Assembly: GCA_036824465.1 (NCBI GenBank)
Contig: DAITAC010000008.1
Location: 1 to 64,000 of the forward strand
DNA from: JAKOQB01 sp036824465
GTDB taxonomy: Bacteria > Pseudomonadota > Gammaproteobacteria > Burkholderiales > Burkholderiaceae_F
DNA length: 64,000 bases
Direction of reading: 5' to 3'
Shown: piece after piece, positions 52,344-60,800 of the stretch
Layout: the number at the start of each line of letters is the position of its first letter
Numbering within the stretch: position 1 is the stretch's first letter
The notes under the pieces: generated by a model
The model's database searches: none
What the model was told of the DNA's origin: nothing
Seen by the model: the letters and a program-made list of their open reading frames with translations, nothing else
Position numbers and translations under genes: made by a program

Positions 52344-52934
52344 ATGCCTCTTGCCATCATGGAATCCGCGCCGATCATCAACCATCGCCGGGCGCCGCAG
52401 GTGCTGGCCGCGGCCGATGGGGGGGAGGGCTTGTCGAATGCGGCGCGTCCGCGGCCAACCTGGCGCTGGATGTGGTCGCGCGCGTGGTACGTGCTGGCAT
52501 TGGCCGGCGGCGCCGGACTGCCGCGTTTTGCGCCGGGCACCTGGGGCACGCTGGCAGCATGGGGGAGTTTTGTCCTGCTCGATCCCGTACTCACCGATGC
52601 CACCTGGGGCGGCTTCATCCTGATGGGCCTGTATTTCGGTGCCTGGGCCGCTCAACGTGCGGGCGAGGCGCTTGGGCAGTCCGATTCTGGGCACATCGTG
52701 ATCGACGAGGTGATCGCGTTCTGGATTGTGCTGTGGCTGCTGCCGACGCCACACTCCGGCTGGCTGCAGGCACTGGCGTTCGTGTTGTTCCGCGCCTTTG
52801 ACATCGCCAAGCCGCCACCGATCCGTTTCTTCGACACGCACTTCAGGAGCGGCTTCGGGGTCATGCTGGACGATGTGGTCGCGGCCTTCTTCACCTTGCT
52901 GGTGATCGCCATCGGCGTCCGGGCGCTCGGATGA
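52344..52934 (+). CDS. pgpA: Phosphatidylglycerophosphatase A
   Basis: A 196-residue inner-membrane phosphatase that dephosphorylates phosphatidylglycerol phosphate. The start is hydrophilic (40 residues), then four hydrophobic segments. APGTWGTLAAW, DSGHIVIDEVIAFW and FDIAKPPPIRFFD (conserved acidic and basic pocket) are the PgpA motifs. It begins 2 bp after thiL and overlaps pncC by ATGA. Confidence 0.93.
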   Translation: MPLAIMESAPIINHRRAPQVLAAADGGEGLSNAARPRPTWRWMWSRAWYVLALAGGAGLPRFAPGTWGTLAAWGSFVLLDPVLTDATWGGFILMGLYFGAWAAQRAGEALGQSDSGHIVIDEVIAFWIVLWLLPTPHSGWLQALAFVLFRAFDIAKPPPIRFFDTHFRSGFGVMLDDVVAAFFTLLVIAIGVRALG

Positions 52935-53455
52935 AAGACATTGCTGACCATATCGTCGACCTGTCGCGGGATCTCGGCGCGCGTCTGCTGACGCAGCATC
53001 TGATGATCGCGACCGCGGAATCATGCACCGCTGGCGGCATCGCGTACGCGATCACGCAAACGGCGGGGTCGAGCCAGTGGTTCGATCGCAGCTTCATCAC
53101 GTATTCCAATGCCTCGAAGCAGCAACTGCTGGGCGTATCGACCGCCTACCTGCGCGACTTTGGCGCGGTCAGCGAGCCAGTGGCCCGCGCGATGGCGCTG
53201 GGCGCGCTGACGCAGAGCCAGGCGCAAATCACGGTCGCGGTCACCGGCGTGGCCGGACCCGGCGGTGGAACGCCGGACAAGCCGGTTGGCATGGTTTGCT
53301 TTGCCTGGGCGATCAAGCGCGATCCGTCGAACGCACCATGGGTCCGCACCGCGACCCGCCAGTTCAGCGGCGATCGCGCGGCCGTGCGAACGCAAGCGAT
53401 CATCGAAGCGCTCCAAGGATCGATCGGGCTCCTGAAACAACGGCAGGACGTCTGA
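52931..53455 (+). CDS. pncC: Nicotinamide-nucleotide amidohydrolase PncC (CinA C-terminal type)
   Basis: A 174-residue standalone CinA C-terminal domain that deamidates NMN to NaMN in pyridine-nucleotide recycling. MIATAESCTAGGIAYAITQTAGSSQWFDRSF has the serine nucleophile of the family (in pieces), and VAVTGVAGPGGGTPDKPVG is the second core motif. Together with pncB at 1.8-3.1 kb it provides NAD salvage steps within the window. Confidence 0.94.
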   Translation: MKDIADHIVDLSRDLGARLLTQHLMIATAESCTAGGIAYAITQTAGSSQWFDRSFITYSNASKQQLLGVSTAYLRDFGAVSEPVARAMALGALTQSQAQITVAVTGVAGPGGGTPDKPVGMVCFAWAIKRDPSNAPWVRTATRQFSGDRAAVRTQAIIEALQGSIGLLKQRQDV

Positions 53456-53458
53456 TCA

Positions 53459-54352
53459 ATGAGCCCACTGTTCCCGGGCTTCTCGATCGAGAAGCGCGTT
53501 GCCAACGGTGTTCGGATCAATGTCTGCCACAACGCGGGTCAGGCTGATCGCCCGCCGTTGTTGCTGTTGCATGGTTTCCCGCAGTCGCATGCCATCTGGC
53601 ACAAGGTGGCGCCGCGACTGGCTGCGCATTACACGCTTGTGATGCCGGACCTGCGCGGCTACGGTGATTCGGACAAACCGGTCGGGCCCGCGGATCACTC
53701 CACGTACAGCAAGCGCACGATGGCGGCTGACCAGGTCGAGCTGATGCGCGGTCTCGGTTTTCACACCTACTTCGTCTGCGGCCATGACCGCGGCGCGCGC
53801 GTTGCGCATCGGCTCGCTCTCGACCATCCGCATGCGGTGCGCAAACTGATGCTGCTCGACATCTCGCCCACGTTGACGATGTATGAGCGCACGACGATGG
53901 AGTTCGCCACGCTCTACTACCACTGGTTCTTCCTGATTCAGCCGGCGCCGCTGCCGGAAAAGCTGATCGGTGCCGATCCGGTGTTCTACCTGCAGCGGAA
54001 GATCGGGGCCTGGGGGACGGGTGCGACCGACTTCTTCGATCCACGCGCAGTCGCGGAATACGAGCGCTGTTTCAAAGATCCGGCCACGATTCATGCGATG
54101 TGCGAGGACTACCGCGCGGCGGCGACGATCGATCTGGAGCACGATCGTGCCGACCCGCAGCGACGCATCGAATGTCCGCTGCGCGTACTCTGGGGCGCGC
54201 AAGGCGTCGTGAATAGACTGTTCACGCCGATTGAGGACTGGCAGGCCAAGGCACGGATGCCAGTGACCGGACTTGCCACACCCAGCGGGCATTACATTCC
54301 CGAGCAGGTGCCCGAGCTGTTGTCCGATGAAATGCTGGAATTCTTCAAGTGA
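53459..54352 (+). CDS. Alpha/beta hydrolase, fluoroacetate-dehalogenase-like
   Basis: A 297-residue alpha/beta hydrolase. LLHGFPQSHAIWHKVAP holds the oxyanion region and DLRGYGDSDKP follows. CGHDRGAR places Asp110, Arg111 and Arg114, and YYHWFFL places His155 and Trp156; Tyr218 (CEDYRAAATID) and catalytic His278 (SGHYIPEQ) complete the set. From memory these match, within two residues, the residues of the Rhodopseudomonas palustris fluoroacetate dehalogenase that bind the carboxylate and fluoride. So hydrolysis of fluoroacetate or another 2-haloacid is likely, though epoxide hydrolases share part of the set. Confidence 0.85.
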   Translation: MSPLFPGFSIEKRVANGVRINVCHNAGQADRPPLLLLHGFPQSHAIWHKVAPRLAAHYTLVMPDLRGYGDSDKPVGPADHSTYSKRTMAADQVELMRGLGFHTYFVCGHDRGARVAHRLALDHPHAVRKLMLLDISPTLTMYERTTMEFATLYYHWFFLIQPAPLPEKLIGADPVFYLQRKIGAWGTGATDFFDPRAVAEYERCFKDPATIHAMCEDYRAAATIDLEHDRADPQRRIECPLRVLWGAQGVVNRLFTPIEDWQAKARMPVTGLATPSGHYIPEQVPELLSDEMLEFFK

Positions 54353-54696
54353 ACGACGCTTTGTTTCACCGCGCGCTGCGCCTGGGGCTGCTGGGATTTC
54401 CGGACAGCGAGTCCGAAGAGGTGGCGCAGATGGTGCGTGGCCTGTGGACGCCGCAGGCGCCGTGGGTCGTTTCGAACGAGGCACCGGTCGATGCGCTGCT
54501 GCTGTGGCGCGGGACGCGTGTTGACGATCCGGACGACTCGGTCGTTCTTCGCGTGAACCTGCATCGGTCCGGTCCTTCGCGGCGCGATTCTGAACGGCGA
54601 CTCGAGCCGCTTTTCGTGCGCCGGCCCTTGCGCCAATCGGCGCTGCGCGTCGCGCTTGACGCGGCGTTTGCCCGCATCCAGCGCCTGCAGAAGTAG
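54349..54696 (+). CDS. Hypothetical protein, 115 residues
   Basis: A soluble protein starting at GTG 54349 and overlapping the hydrolase stop (GTGA). Features are a hydrophobic helix-strand start (LFHRALRLGLLGFP), a QAPWVVSNEAPVDALLLWRG strand segment and an arginine-rich end. I do not recognise a family. It converges with aroG, with only 9 bp between stops. Confidence 0.62.
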   Translation: MNDALFHRALRLGLLGFPDSESEEVAQMVRGLWTPQAPWVVSNEAPVDALLLWRGTRVDDPDDSVVLRVNLHRSGPSRRDSERRLEPLFVRRPLRQSALRVALDAAFARIQRLQK

Positions 54697-54705
54697 CGCT
54701 TCGAT

Positions 54706-55794
54706 TCAGCGGTGGGCGCGTTGCGCCAGCACCGGGCGCAGTTCCGCGTGAGCACGGAGCAGCAGTTCTCGCGTCGTCTCCCAGTCGATGCAGGCGTCCG
54801 TCACCGATACACCGTACCTGAGCTGAGTCAGGTCGGCCGGGATCGGCTGATTGCCGGCACTCAGATGGCTTTCCAGCATCAGGCCGACAATCGAGCGATT
54901 GCCTTCCTTGATCTGGTGCACGCAATCCATGAACACCAGCGGTTGCAGTGAGGGGTCCTTCATCGAATTTGCGTGGGAGCAGTCGACGACGATATTGGCG
55001 GCGAGCTTCGCGTTGGCAAGCGCCGTTTCGGCCAGGCGAATGCTGACCGTGTCGTAGTTCGGTCGGCCGCCGCCACCGCGTAGTACGAGGTGGCCATAGC
55101 GATTGCCGCGCGTACGGACGATCGCGGTGCGACCGGCGCCGTTGATTCCCAGAAAGCTGTGCGAGGTCTGCGCCGATCGGATCGCGTTGATGGCCACGTC
55201 CAGGCCGCCGTCGGTACCGTTCTTGAAGCCCACCGGTGTCGATAGTCCGCTTGCCATCTCGCGATGCGTTTGCGATTCGGTGGTGCGGGCGCCAATCGCG
55301 TACCAGCTGATCAGGTCGGCCAGATACTGCGGCGACAGTGGATCGAGCGCTTCGCTCCCCGTCGGCAATCCCAACTCGGCAAACTTGATCAGCAGCTCGC
55401 GCGCCTGCCGCATGCCCTTGCCGATGTGAAACGAATCGTCCATGTCCGGATCGTTGATGAACCCTTTCCATCCGGTCGACGTGCGCGGCTTCTCGAAGTA
55501 CACCCTCATTACCAGAAGCAGCGTGTCCTTGACCTCCTCGGCAAGCTGCTGCAGACGCTCTGCATAGTCGACCGCGGCGACTGGATCGTGGATGGAGCAC
55601 GGACCGACGACGATGAACAGGCGCGAATCTTCGTGGCTCAGGACGCCCTCCAGCGCCGCGCGGCCTTTGGTCACCGTCGTCGCGGCGACCTTGGTCAGCG
55701 CAACCGCGGACTTCAACTCATCCGGCGACGGCATGTCGTCGAGGCCGACGACATTCAGATTCTCGGTCCGGGCGGTGTTGCGGGCGGCGTTCAT
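54706..55794 (-). CDS. aroG: 3-deoxy-7-phosphoheptulonate (DAHP) synthase, class I
   Basis: A 362-residue enzyme joining phosphoenolpyruvate and erythrose 4-phosphate at the entry of the shikimate pathway. LFIVVGPCSIHDPVAAVDYA, MRVYFEKPRTSTGWKGFIND (in pieces), GARTTESQTHRE and IVDCSHANSMKD are AroF/G/H-type motifs with the metal ligands. The ATG at 55794 overlaps the pyrF stop by 4 bp, so pyrF-aroG is an operon. Whether it is Phe- or Tyr-sensitive cannot be read with confidence. Confidence 0.96.
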   Translation of the reverse strand: MNAARNTARTENLNVVGLDDMPSPDELKSAVALTKVAATTVTKGRAALEGVLSHEDSRLFIVVGPCSIHDPVAAVDYAERLQQLAEEVKDTLLLVMRVYFEKPRTSTGWKGFINDPDMDDSFHIGKGMRQARELLIKFAELGLPTGSEALDPLSPQYLADLISWYAIGARTTESQTHREMASGLSTPVGFKNGTDGGLDVAINAIRSAQTSHSFLGINGAGRTAIVRTRGNRYGHLVLRGGGGRPNYDTVSIRLAETALANAKLAANIVVDCSHANSMKDPSLQPLVFMDCVHQIKEGNRSIVGLMLESHLSAGNQPIPADLTQLRYGVSVTDACIDWETTRELLLRAHAELRPVLAQRAHR

Positions 55795-56648
55795 CGTGGC
55801 GCCGGCACGCTTCGATGCCGGTTGATCTCATCGCGCGTGAGTACGGCCACCGCGCGTGCGGCGTCGGCGAAATCCTCCCCGTGGCCGGCGTACAAGATGG
55901 CTCGCGATGAATTGATCACCATGCCGGCACCACTGGCCGTTTCGCCTGCCCGCACGGCGGCATGCACATCGCCACCCTGCGCGCCGATGCCCGGCACCAG
56001 CAGCGGCATCTCGCCGACGATCGCACGCACGCGCGCCAGCTCCGCGGGATAGGTCGCGCCGACCACGAGCCCAAGTTGGCCGCCGCTGTTCCAGTCGCTG
56101 CTCGCGATTCGCGCCACGCGTTCGTACAGCTTCTCCCCGCCGACATCAAGCATCTGCAACGCATCGCCGCCCGGGTTGCTGGTTCGGCACAGGACGAACG
56201 CGCCGCGGCCCGGATAGGCTAGATAAGGCGCAATCGCGTCGCGTCCCTGATACGGCTGCAGCGTGACTGCGTCGGCATCGTAGCGCTCGAACGCTTCGCG
56301 CGCGTACTGCTCACTGGTGGCGCCGATATCGCCGCGCTTCGCGTCCAGGATCACGGGCACATCGGGATGACGTGCATGCAGATACGCGACCAGGCTTTCG
56401 AGCTGATCTTCGGCGCGTGCGGCGGCGAAGTAGGCGATCTGCGGCTTGAACGCGCAGACGAGATCCGCGGTGTGGTCGGCGATGTGCCGGCAGAACTCGA
56501 AGATCGCATCATCGCGCTCGCGCAGACACGCTGGCAGCCGCGTCGTATCCGGATCGAGTCCAACACACAGCAGGGAATCGGCGTGCATCCAGCGCGCGAC
56601 GAGCTTGTCGATGAACGTCAAGAAGGGTCTCCGTGAATTCGGCACCAT
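55791..56648 (-). CDS. pyrF: Orotidine 5'-phosphate decarboxylase, type 2
   Basis: A 285-residue OMP decarboxylase, last step of UMP synthesis. LCVGLDPDTTRLP and FKPQIAYFAA start the barrel, and VPVILDAKRGDIGATSEQYA carries the catalytic K-x-x-D-x-x-D-type array. The length and LDAKRGDIG identify the type 2 (mycobacterial/myxobacterial) branch common in betaproteobacteria. ATG 56648 (MVPNSRRPFLTF) is chosen; earlier in-frame codons are outside the fold. Confidence 0.95.
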   Translation of the reverse strand: MVPNSRRPFLTFIDKLVARWMHADSLLCVGLDPDTTRLPACLRERDDAIFEFCRHIADHTADLVCAFKPQIAYFAAARAEDQLESLVAYLHARHPDVPVILDAKRGDIGATSEQYAREAFERYDADAVTLQPYQGRDAIAPYLAYPGRGAFVLCRTSNPGGDALQMLDVGGEKLYERVARIASSDWNSGGQLGLVVGATYPAELARVRAIVGEMPLLVPGIGAQGGDVHAAVRAGETASGAGMVINSSRAILYAGHGEDFADAARAVAVLTRDEINRHRSVPAPR

Positions 56649-56736
56649 TTTAGAGGCGAGTAACCTCGGCTCCATCGCTGTCCGCCGTTGTCCGTCAAGC
56701 GCGGCTCCTTCAACGGGCGGCATTCCTTCTCGGCCA

Positions 56737-57618
56737 ATGAATCAATTGTCACGTCGCGACCTCGTGCTGCTGGCGTTGCTCACGCTTGCCTGGGGGCTGA
56801 ACTGGCCGGTGATGAAGCACGGCGTCACCTCTTATCCGCCGATGCTGTTTCGTGCACTGACGCTCGGCGGTGGTGTGGCGGTACTTTGGCTGTGGACGCG
56901 GGCGCAGCGGATTTCGCTCGAAGTGCCGGCAGGCAAATGGCAAACCGTGGTGTGGCTTGCTTTGCCCAATGTCATCGTCTGGCAGGTCTTGTCAGTGCTG
57001 GCACTGAAGATGCTGCCCTCGGGGCGCGCTTCCATCATCGGCTACACGATGCCGGTCTGGGCGGTCATCGTCAGTGTGGCGTTCTTCGCCGAGCGACCAC
57101 TGCCGCGTCATTGGTTCGGCATCGCCGCCGCACTCGCAGGAACGATTTTGCTGCTCGCATCCGAGTTCACCCGGCTCGCCGGCGCCCCATTTGCAACAAT
57201 GCTGATGCTCATCGCCGCATTTGCGTGGGGCTGGGGCACAGTGCTGCTGCGGCGGCACATGACGGAGGTTCCGACGGTTACGCTCGGATTCTGGATGCTC
57301 GCGTCCGCGCTTCCGGTGGTGATCCTGGCCACCGTCGCGTTTGAGACTGCGCTGTGGAGGCCGGCGACCCCGACGGAGTGGGGATCGATCCTGTACAACG
57401 TATTCATCGCGATCGCGTTCTGCCACATCGTGTGGTTTCGCCTTGCGCGATTGTTGCCGCCCGCCGCCAGCGGCCTGTCAGTGATGATGATTCCGGTGGT
57501 GGGCGTGTTCTCCAGCATGGTGATTCTGGGGGAGCAGCCCCACTGGCAGGACTACGTGGCGCTGGCGCTGATTCTGATGGCCCTGGCGACGGTGCTCTTG
57601 CCCTACCGATCGCGATAA
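56737..57618 (+). CDS. EamA/DMT-superfamily transporter
   Basis: A 293-residue inner-membrane protein with ten hydrophobic helices in two EamA repeats (LLALLTLAWGLNWPVMKHG and AFAWGWGTVLLRRH begin each). SGLSVMMIPVVGVFSSMVILGE is the typical ninth-helix segment. Substrates of the family include amino acids, purines and sugars; not predictable here. ATG 56737 begins MNQLSRRDLV. Divergent from pyrF. Confidence 0.93.
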   Translation: MNQLSRRDLVLLALLTLAWGLNWPVMKHGVTSYPPMLFRALTLGGGVAVLWLWTRAQRISLEVPAGKWQTVVWLALPNVIVWQVLSVLALKMLPSGRASIIGYTMPVWAVIVSVAFFAERPLPRHWFGIAAALAGTILLLASEFTRLAGAPFATMLMLIAAFAWGWGTVLLRRHMTEVPTVTLGFWMLASALPVVILATVAFETALWRPATPTEWGSILYNVFIAIAFCHIVWFRLARLLPPAASGLSVMMIPVVGVFSSMVILGEQPHWQDYVALALILMALATVLLPYRSR

Positions 57619-57824
57619 CGGTCGAAATCAAGTTGGGCAAGCGTGCTGCTCTCGGTGCCAATGAGAAGGGCCAGCATCTTGCTGGCCCCTTGGGTCCCCG
57701 CGCCGAACGCGGGGGTTAATCGGCGTTAGATACGCCGAAATCGATGACCGCAAGGTACGCGCCATCGTCCTCGCCCGCAATGGCTGGAAGGTGGGACACC
57801 TTGTGCGCGTGACATTGACTCAGA

Positions 57825-60800
57825 TCAAGCAGGTACGTGCTGAGCGCGCTCGGCAAGATAGCGACGGAGCAGCGCGATCAGTTCATCTTCCTGATAAGGC
57901 TTTCCAAGATACTCGTTCACACCGATGTCGAACGCGAGCCGGCGATGCTTTTCCGCGGTGCGCGACGTGATCATGATGATCGGAATGTCGCGCGTCGCGG
58001 GGTTGCCGCGCACGTTGCGCGTCAGGTCGAACCCGTCCATGCGCGGCATTTCGATGTCGACCAGCATCAGATCGGGCAGCTGATCCTGCAGTTGGCGCAA
58101 CGCGTCCACGCCGTCCTTGGCCTGCAGCACTTCGTACCCGTGGCGCTCGAGCAAACGCTGTGTCACACGGCGGACCGTCAGCGAGTCATCGACCACCATG
58201 ACCTGCGCGGGGCCTGAGACGGCGGACTCGGCCGCACCTTCAGCGCCGCCTTCATCCACAGTCGGGGCGAAGTGCGCGTCGGCGAGCGTCGGTGGCTCGG
58301 GCGCACGCATGATCAACTGGACCGGATTGATGATCAGCACGATCTCGCCATTGCCGAGAATCGTCGCGCCCAGCATGCCGGCCAGGCGGGACAGGCTCGG
58401 ACCGACGTTCTTGACGACGATCTCCTGGTTGTTCGAGACATCGTCGACCGCAATCGCAAGCCGGTCGGCGCCGGACTTGAGCACAATCACCGGGATCTGC
58501 TTGACGTGCGCGAGCGTGATCTCGGCGCCCAGCAACTGCGCCAGCGGCCGCAGCACGATCGGACCGACCTCGGTGATCTCGAGCATGCCTTCGCCGATCG
58601 AACGACGCAGCTCCGACGGGCGGAACCGCAGCACCTGCTCGACCATCCCGGATGGAACCGCATAGCGACGCGGCCCGATCTTTGCCAGCACCGCCTGCGT
58701 GACTGCCAGCGTTAGCGGCAGATAGAGCGTGAAGCGCGAGCCCCGCCCCGCCTCGGTGCTGACCGCGATCCGACCCCCGAGCGATCCCAGTTCCGAGCGC
58801 ACCACATCCATGCCGACGCCGCGACCGGCGAGTTCGGTGACCTCGGTCGCAGTGGAGAATCCCGGCGCGAATATCAATTCCATCAATTCGCGCTCGCTGA
58901 CCGGCTGATCCGGCGCGATCAGTTCCTTTTCGATGGCGTGCGTGCGGATGCGCTCCAGATCCAGGCCGGCGCCGTCATCGGCGATCACAACGATGATCTC
59001 GTTGGCTTCCTGCCGCACGTCGATCTTCAGTTCGCCGGTTTCCGGTTTGCCCGCGGCTCGTCGCTGTGACGGAGTTTCGAGCCCGTGCACGATTGCGTTG
59101 CGCACCAGATGCTCGAACGGCCCGCTCATCTTCTCCAGCACACCGCGGTCGATTTCGGTGTTGGCGCCACGGATATCCAGATTGACGCGCTTGTCCGTTT
59201 CTTTCGCCGCCTGGCGCGCGACGCGATACAGGCGCTCCGACACGTTGGCAAACGTCACCAGCCGCACACGCATCAGCTGCTGTTGCAATTCGCGCGTCAG
59301 TCGCCCCTGCGAGGTGAGATCAGCGTCCGCCATCTGCAGGCCCTTGAGCATGTTGCTCTGGACCATGGCCACGTCCTCGACCGACTCGCGCAGCATGCGC
59401 GTGAGCTCCTGCAGGCGCGTGTAGCGATCGTATTCGAGCGGATCGAACGCGGCCGATTCGCGCGACAGCTGGTCCGAGCGCGCCTGGATCTGTGCATCGG
59501 CCTGGATCTCGACTTCGCGCAGCTGGGAGCGCAGCCGTTGAATGTTCTCGGTCAGGTCCACGATTCCGCCGCGCAGCGTCGTGACCTCGTTCTCAAGCTT
59601 GGCGCGCGCAATCGAAACCTCGCCCGCGTGATCGACCAGCTTGTCAAGCACGTCGGCGCGGACGCGAATGTAGGTTGCGGTTTGCGCGGCCGGCAATGCG
59701 GCCATCGTGGTAGCGATTTCTTCCGTCGCAAGCGGCTCCCGGTGCAGTTCCGCCGTCTCGATCAACGGCTTTGTTTCGGGCGCAGCTGGCGTCGCGGCGA
59801 GTGCGGCCTCTTTGCCGGACTGCAAACCTTCAAACAGGCTCATCGCGCGGTCGTAGGCGACGTGCAGGTCTTCGATCAGTTGCGGCGGAACATCGGCCAG
59901 GTGCATCGATGCCTCGATGCGCGTTTCCATGTCATGCACCACTTCGCCCAGTCGCATCGCGCCGGCCATGCGCGCGCTGCCTTTGACGGTGTGCATCTGC
60001 CGCATCAGACCGCGCGCCACGTCGCGATCATTCGGCCGTGCCGCCAGCGCGCGCAGTTGCGCGCCGATTGCTGGCAGAAGGTCGCCGCCTTCGGCAAGGA
60101 ATACCGGGAGCAAGTCGACGTCGAGTTCATCACGCACTGCCGGCGCAACTGGTTTTGCCTCTTCACGCGGCGCGGCTGATGCAATCTGTCCAAGCAGGGC
60201 CGCGGTTTCCGCCGCAGCCGATTCGGCAATCGGTTCGGATGTTTCTGAGGACGGGGCGACGTCCCCGCTCGTTGGTGCAACGGGTTCGACGACGCGCGGT
60301 TCAGAGGCGGTGATCTCGACCGGTCGTTGCGTTTCTACCACCGGCTCGGTCACGGCACTCGACGGCTCGACGGCTCGCAGTGGCTCGTCAGGCGCGAGTG
60401 ATTCCTCGGCAAGCAACGCTTCTTCAGAGTCGATCGCGGGCATGTGCAACGCGGTCTGCGCCCGCACGACGCTGAGTAGTTCCTGGACCGCGGCCGCTTC
60501 AAGTGGTGCGGCGTCAGGGTAGAGGCCGGCGGCAAACTGGTGCAGCATGCCGCGCATGCGCTCGATCACTCGTTCGAGCGTGTCGAACTGCGACGGCGCG
60601 AGCGTCACGTGCACCGGGGCGTCGCCACTGAGTTCGTGCATCAGATCATCGAACGGATCGACAATCTCGAGTACGGGCTCGATGCCAACAGTGGCCGTGA
60701 TTCCGGCCAGCGAATGCGCGCGGCGCGTTGCCTGCTCAGATGCCGGCCGCTGCGGTTCATAGCGCCACTCGGAGACGTCCTGCGCCAGCGTGCGGATGCA

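Noticed and set aside
57665..57689. Hairpin AAGGGCCAGCA / TGCTGGCCCCTT after the DMT transporter
   Set aside because: A good stem but with a bulge and no T-run on either strand, so I do not call a terminator.
57815..57828. TTGAC-TCAG-ATCAA, a 9-of-10 FNR-like site
   Set aside because: It overlaps the stop codon of the chemosensory kinase in a convergent region, and no TA-type hexamer lies 31 bp away on either side. It shows that the box alone can occur by chance, so spacing is needed as a second criterion.
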